64,000 bases of DNA from Apoda limacodes. Lineage: Eukaryota > Arthropoda > Insecta > Lepidoptera > Limacodidae. Positions 60,469-64,000 of the stretch are shown piece by piece. The notes under the pieces are model-generated. The model saw only the letters and a list, made by a program, of their open reading frames with translations. It did no database searches and was not told the DNA's origin. The first letter of the stretch is position 1. The number at the start of each line of letters is the position of its first letter. A program made the position numbers and the translations under genes. Location of the stretch: the NCBI GenBank assembly GCA_946406115.1, contig OX291543.1, forward strand, positions 28,794,815 through 28,858,814. The letters are read 5' to 3'.

Positions 60469-62019
60469 ACAAGGCACGATAGTTAAGGAAGTACTAAAAA
60501 TAAACCCGTTGAATTTGGTAGGTATAATCGGTTCGTTTAATCGGTTCTATGTACTTGTAGTATGTTGTTCATCAGGCATACTTTGGCCAAATGAAAAACC
60601 ACGTGATTCATGACTACTTATACCACGAAACCAAACGAAATGTCTATACTTGCAAATGTGTGCGTGTTTATTGCGAGATGTCTCGCAATTATAATCACGG
60701 GCATACATGCATAAAATATTATGTGGTAAAGTGTTATGTGCTATTACTCTTACGTGTACGTACTGTGACAGTGGGTTATTAACAGCTTTGAGTTTTAATT
60801 TATATTTAAAGTGATTTTTATACAAAAACATTAGTTATAGGTTTAACCCAAAAACCCTAAAAGTCTTATATGTATTAACTCATTTTTTACCGACATTTCA
60901 AAACAAAACAGATAACTTTAAATACACACTGAAATTGTAATGTTATTTCTTTTACAGGTACTATGATGTAGTTTACTTGAAGTTGAAATATAAGTGATCG
61001 TATCGAAACTTTGTCAACAAATTTTGAAGAAAGTAAAAGTAGATCCATATCATTCGTTAATAACTTAAGTGTTGATATTAATTTAATAAAGGTTCTGCAG
61101 GTTAATAAGTTATTTCCTATGGGTACTTATTGTCGATCGTTAGATTTTTCTTGTAAAATAAATTAAAATGTTACCTTATACACTTATTTAATTTTCAAAT
61201 CCAGGCAACTTATGCACTCCTATTACACACAGAGTTTTTCATAAAATTAAGAGAGATATAATAAAATATCGTTTTACTTCCTTTCAGCCGGATGAAGTCC
61301 ACTCTTGAAACTAGGCCTCCCCTTGATGTCTACAACGGCAAGTCCTTAGTCGCCTGAGCTCATGGGCGTCCGTCGACTCTGACCAGGTCGTCAGTCCGCC
61401 TAGGGTAGGAGTCTTGTTAGGAGTGGTAGGAGTCCACCGTCCCACATTACGTCATTCGATCTGTGGTCGCCACTTAAAAACCTTTCTTACCCATCGGTTA
61501 TCGATTCAACGAGCGATGTGGCCTGCTCATTGCCACTTGCTAAATGTTTGAGCTACGTCGGAAATTTTATTCTTTCGCGGACCTCCTTATCCCGGATTTT
61601 ATCGCGCAAAGAACCACTATACACAGCTCTCCTAGTTGATTTAAGAGGCCAACAGTAAGCCGATTTATTTTTTGTTGTTTTCGTCATTGTCAGAAGGTTT
61701 GAATATCAGAAAATTTATGGAAAATCTACGGAAACTATTCACGATTTTTTTTCTTGTTGCCTTTTAACCGTGGAAATGGTTGATAATCGATAATATCTGT
61801 CCAAAATTATTAAGGTTGTACTCAATGTTAGGTACGTGTCTCAACAGCTATATACATGTGAGTCGTTTATCAGTCCAAAACTTGACACCGCTATCAAGAG
61901 ACTGGCTCGGTCAACAGAAGATCAGGTTCGGTACGAAAGCGATGCAGAGCCACTGGACGACCGTTTCTGATTGAGCCGGGCGCTAAGAAATGGACAGTCG
62001 TCAAGTGTTGACCATAAGG

Positions 62020-62970
62020 AGTCTTGAAGAAGTAAGAGGAATAGAAGTTACTTTGTAGACGTTGAGGAGGACTAGCTGCCAATATACGCAAGTTACCGCC
62101 CAGCCCGTGACCCTAAATTACTCTGTGAGCAGAGTAGCCAGACTTAACTTTGCTCGAAATTGTGTCTTGTAGACTGGAGCACGGTGTTATTCTCCAATGA
62201 AGCTAGAATTTCACTATTTGACGCCAGCGAGTCAAATCAAATCAAATCAAATCAAAATCTTTTCTTTCAAATGGGTTACTAAGTACACTTTCAAATCGTC
62301 AAGTAAATTAACTACAACTAGCTTTACAAACTAATTACAATACTGTTATATTGTGTGCGTCCAATAGGTAATCTTTGTAAAATCACAAACTAAACATAAT
62401 ATTATAGAGTATCAACTAATAAATACATGTTTTGTATTTAAACACTTAATAAATAAGATTTATAATGTATATAGTTTAATTAAAAAAAAAAACAATCAAA
62501 ATTTAGGTAATATTCAATTGCCTATTGTTTTTCAGATTGCATGCACCATGTGATACGTTAAAAGTCTTCAATTATTCTGTGACGGGATCTAAAGTAACTC
62601 CCGAGAAAAATATATTCATATAACAAATTTGTACTGTGTGTGTAACAAGTACTGAGGGACTCCTCAGTAGAGAAACGGTTTGCAGACGTGTGTTTTCAAG
62701 ATGTTGCTCCTTACGGTGGGGACTCCGTTATGTTTTGTGCAGCCATAAGTTTGTTTCCATTGAAAATGGTGCATTAAATGCACATCCATTCATAATGGAG
62801 GACCATATTCCACATGCTCAACCAGCATTAACTGTTCTTGGTGAACGTTTAGGCTCACAGTTCCGCCGATGTGGAAGCGGATATATCTGCAAGAGGTAAG
62901 GATTCGTCGTATGGATTGGCCAGCCTGATGTCCGGACCTTAATTCAATATAATATGTTTGGGATCTACTA
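62020..62970 (+). pseudogene. Tc1-like transposase relic
   Basis: Pieces in several frames match the Tc1 order: RVARLNFARN (about 62128), WSTVLFSNEARISLFDASE (about 62176), GGDSVMFCAAISLF (about 62716), FIMEDHIPHAQPA (about 62788) and MDWPA-CPDLNSI--VWDLLKR (about 62911). In active enzymes the first is LFSDE, so the catalytic Asp is Asn here; stops occur in the last block. A LINE tail (62232-62600) splits it. Confidence 0.65.
62232..62600 (-). mobile_element. LINE 3' end with (TTTGA)n tail inserted in the Tc1 relic
   Basis: 'aatcaaatcaaatcaaatc' is followed by 'ttctttcaaatgggttacta' and 'acactttcaaatcgtcaag'. On the minus strand this is a retroelement 3' end with a (TTTGA)n tail. The right boundary is uncertain; Tc1 sequence resumes by about 62650. 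Confidence 0.5.
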
Positions 62971-62975
62971 AAAAG

Positions 62976-63555
62976 AACAGTACAGTTTCAGAGAAACTTG
63001 CTCCCGCGTACGCTCGGGTTGTGAAATGAGCTCCCTGCCAAGGTTTTATGTAAGGACTACAGTATGTGGTTCTTCAAGAAAGAAGTTATTAGATTTTGTA
63101 ATTTTTTTTTAACTGACTATGCAGTTGGCTGTTGCAGCCATTACTGCTTCACCGGGTTTTTGGGGCTAGACTCTGAAGGAGTCTCAGACCATATAGCGCC
63201 CACATCTCAAGGGCCCCCCGCGGGGGGAACCTCGGCTTGAGTTGTGGCTCTCGGGGGCGTCCCTTCGACCAGCGTAAGCATCGAACCCGAAGGTGAGTCA
63301 GCGCCAGGAAGGAAGTTCCCCGTTACGCAGTTGCGAGAAGCTCCCCGGCACTCTTTGATACCTCGTGTATCTATGCAGTCGCCGACGAACTCAGGGACGG
63401 CGGCGTCGTGTTAGGGGGAGAGGTCGTTGAGACTAAGCGAGATCGTCATCTGGGGCAGTACGTCGAGGGGATGAAGATTTTTTAAAGGTCGGCAACGCGC
63501 GAATGATACCCCTGTTGTTGCAAACGTCCATAGGCTACGGTGGCTTGTTTGCCAC
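62976..63555 (+). mobile_element. LINE 3' tail interrupted by another element
   Basis: The front half (62976-63095) has 'tttcagagaaacttgctccc', 'gagctccctgccaaggtttt' and 'aagaagttattagattt'; the back half (63485-63555) resumes at 'ggtcggcaacgcgcgaatga' and ends 'ggcttgtttgccac'. In intact copies these two parts are adjacent. Confidence 0.8.
63105..63480 (+). repeat. GC-rich dispersed element, copy 2, nested in the LINE tail
   Basis: Matches 44240-44580 in words and order but contains an extra 'gggccccccgcggggggaac' palindrome-like block near 63212. Inserted between 'ttagattt' and 'ggtcggcaac' of the LINE. Confidence 0.7.
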
Positions 63556-64000
63556 AAGCTGTCATTTTAGCTACGATACCCTTTTGTGTTAAAAGCAATA
63601 AAATAAAAAAATTATTTTGCTTTATCCAAATACCAATAGATACTACTCATTCTTTGGAACAACACGTATTTTACGTTCGTTCTGTAGAAAATAAAATGGA
63701 CAAAATGCATCACGTGCATATTAATTTACAAGATCCAAACAATACGGGCTAATTAAAATAGTTAAATTGAGTATAGATGATGTACAACAGTTCATATGCT
63801 TAGCTGCCCACTTTTTTTGCAAAAAAAGTGTAGGTACATTGTGAAACTATACTACAAGTTTATTGGCTCATTATTTTTAATGACATACTAAAAAGTATAT
63901 TTTGCTATGTATGAAAAAATAATCACTGTGGTTGAAAAGTGAAAATGTTGAATGTCTCAGCTTCTTCAGGATAAATGATGCTGATTTTTTTTTGTAATAG

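Larger units (their letters stand above)
58591..64000. other. Region downstream of the RING gene
   Basis: No supported gene. It holds the RING-gene 3' UTR, a SINE body fragment (59340-59395), an inverted-repeat pair (59746/60468), a Tc1 relic with a LINE insert (62020-62970), and a LINE tail interrupted by a GC-rich element (62976-63555). The stretches 58600-59330, 60500-61270 and 63560-64000 are AT-rich without visible features. 61285-61460 is GC-richer ('gggcgtccgtcgactctgac') and may be the edge of an unplaced retroelement. Confidence 0.45.

Noticed and set aside
60126..60831. Overlapping ORFs on both strands
   Set aside because: They run into the inverted ends of a repeat, have no family features and disagree in frame; no splice-based gene could be built.

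Overview
The window looks like nuclear DNA from an insect, most probably a moth or butterfly (Lepidoptera). It is AT-rich, genes have short GT-AG exons separated by long introns, and it is full of repeat types I associate with lepidopteran genomes: tRNA-derived SINEs, a repeat starting 'gggttccgtac' and ending near 'cgcacttggccgg', CR1/Jockey-like LINE tails, hAT and Tc1 relics and many small inverted-repeat elements. No bacterial operon, CRISPR array or complete tRNA/rRNA gene was seen. Nearly all long single-frame ORFs are chance or repeat ORFs; the real genes only appear when exons are joined across splice sites.

Three multi-exon genes can be reconstructed with every junction in phase. (1) 1687-25135, plus strand: a malate dehydrogenase-like protein, seven exons, 483 residues. 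It has a mitochondrial-type N-terminus and a lysine-rich extension, but has lost the catalytic His, Asp and substrate-binding Arg residues, so it is probably a pseudoenzyme. Its last exon is present in three diverged copies in a row (21556, 22621, 24886), all with the same acceptor phase and each with its own stop. This is the most interesting feature of the window. (2) 25714-41505, minus strand: a secreted-type insect neutral (pancreatic-family) lipase, six exons seen with the Ser-Asp-His triad intact; the signal-peptide exon was not found. It runs tail-to-tail with gene 1. (3) 51367-58590, plus strand: a RING-finger protein of at least 404 residues, with a Ser-rich middle and a Lys/Glu-rich coiled-coil C-terminus; its first exon(s) were not found.

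A first coding exon of an unrecognised protein lies on the minus strand at 1020-1191, head-to-head with gene 1. A possible last exon of another minus-strand gene lies at 30138-30293, inside a lipase intron.

The rest is introns and intergenic DNA filled with mobile-element debris: a 1.4 kb hAT relic containing a 12 x 31 bp minisatellite (13634-15046), a decayed LINE (15600-17510), two other LINE families (30470-32180 plus; 36620-38800 and 46432-47460 minus), a perfect 77-bp inverted repeat (7481-7662), a 6 x 45 bp array (23700-23969), a roughly 112-bp satellite (47640-48530), and a Tc1 relic interrupted by a LINE tail (62020-62970). Genes 1 to 3 show no obvious common pathway; they look like ordinary neighbours.
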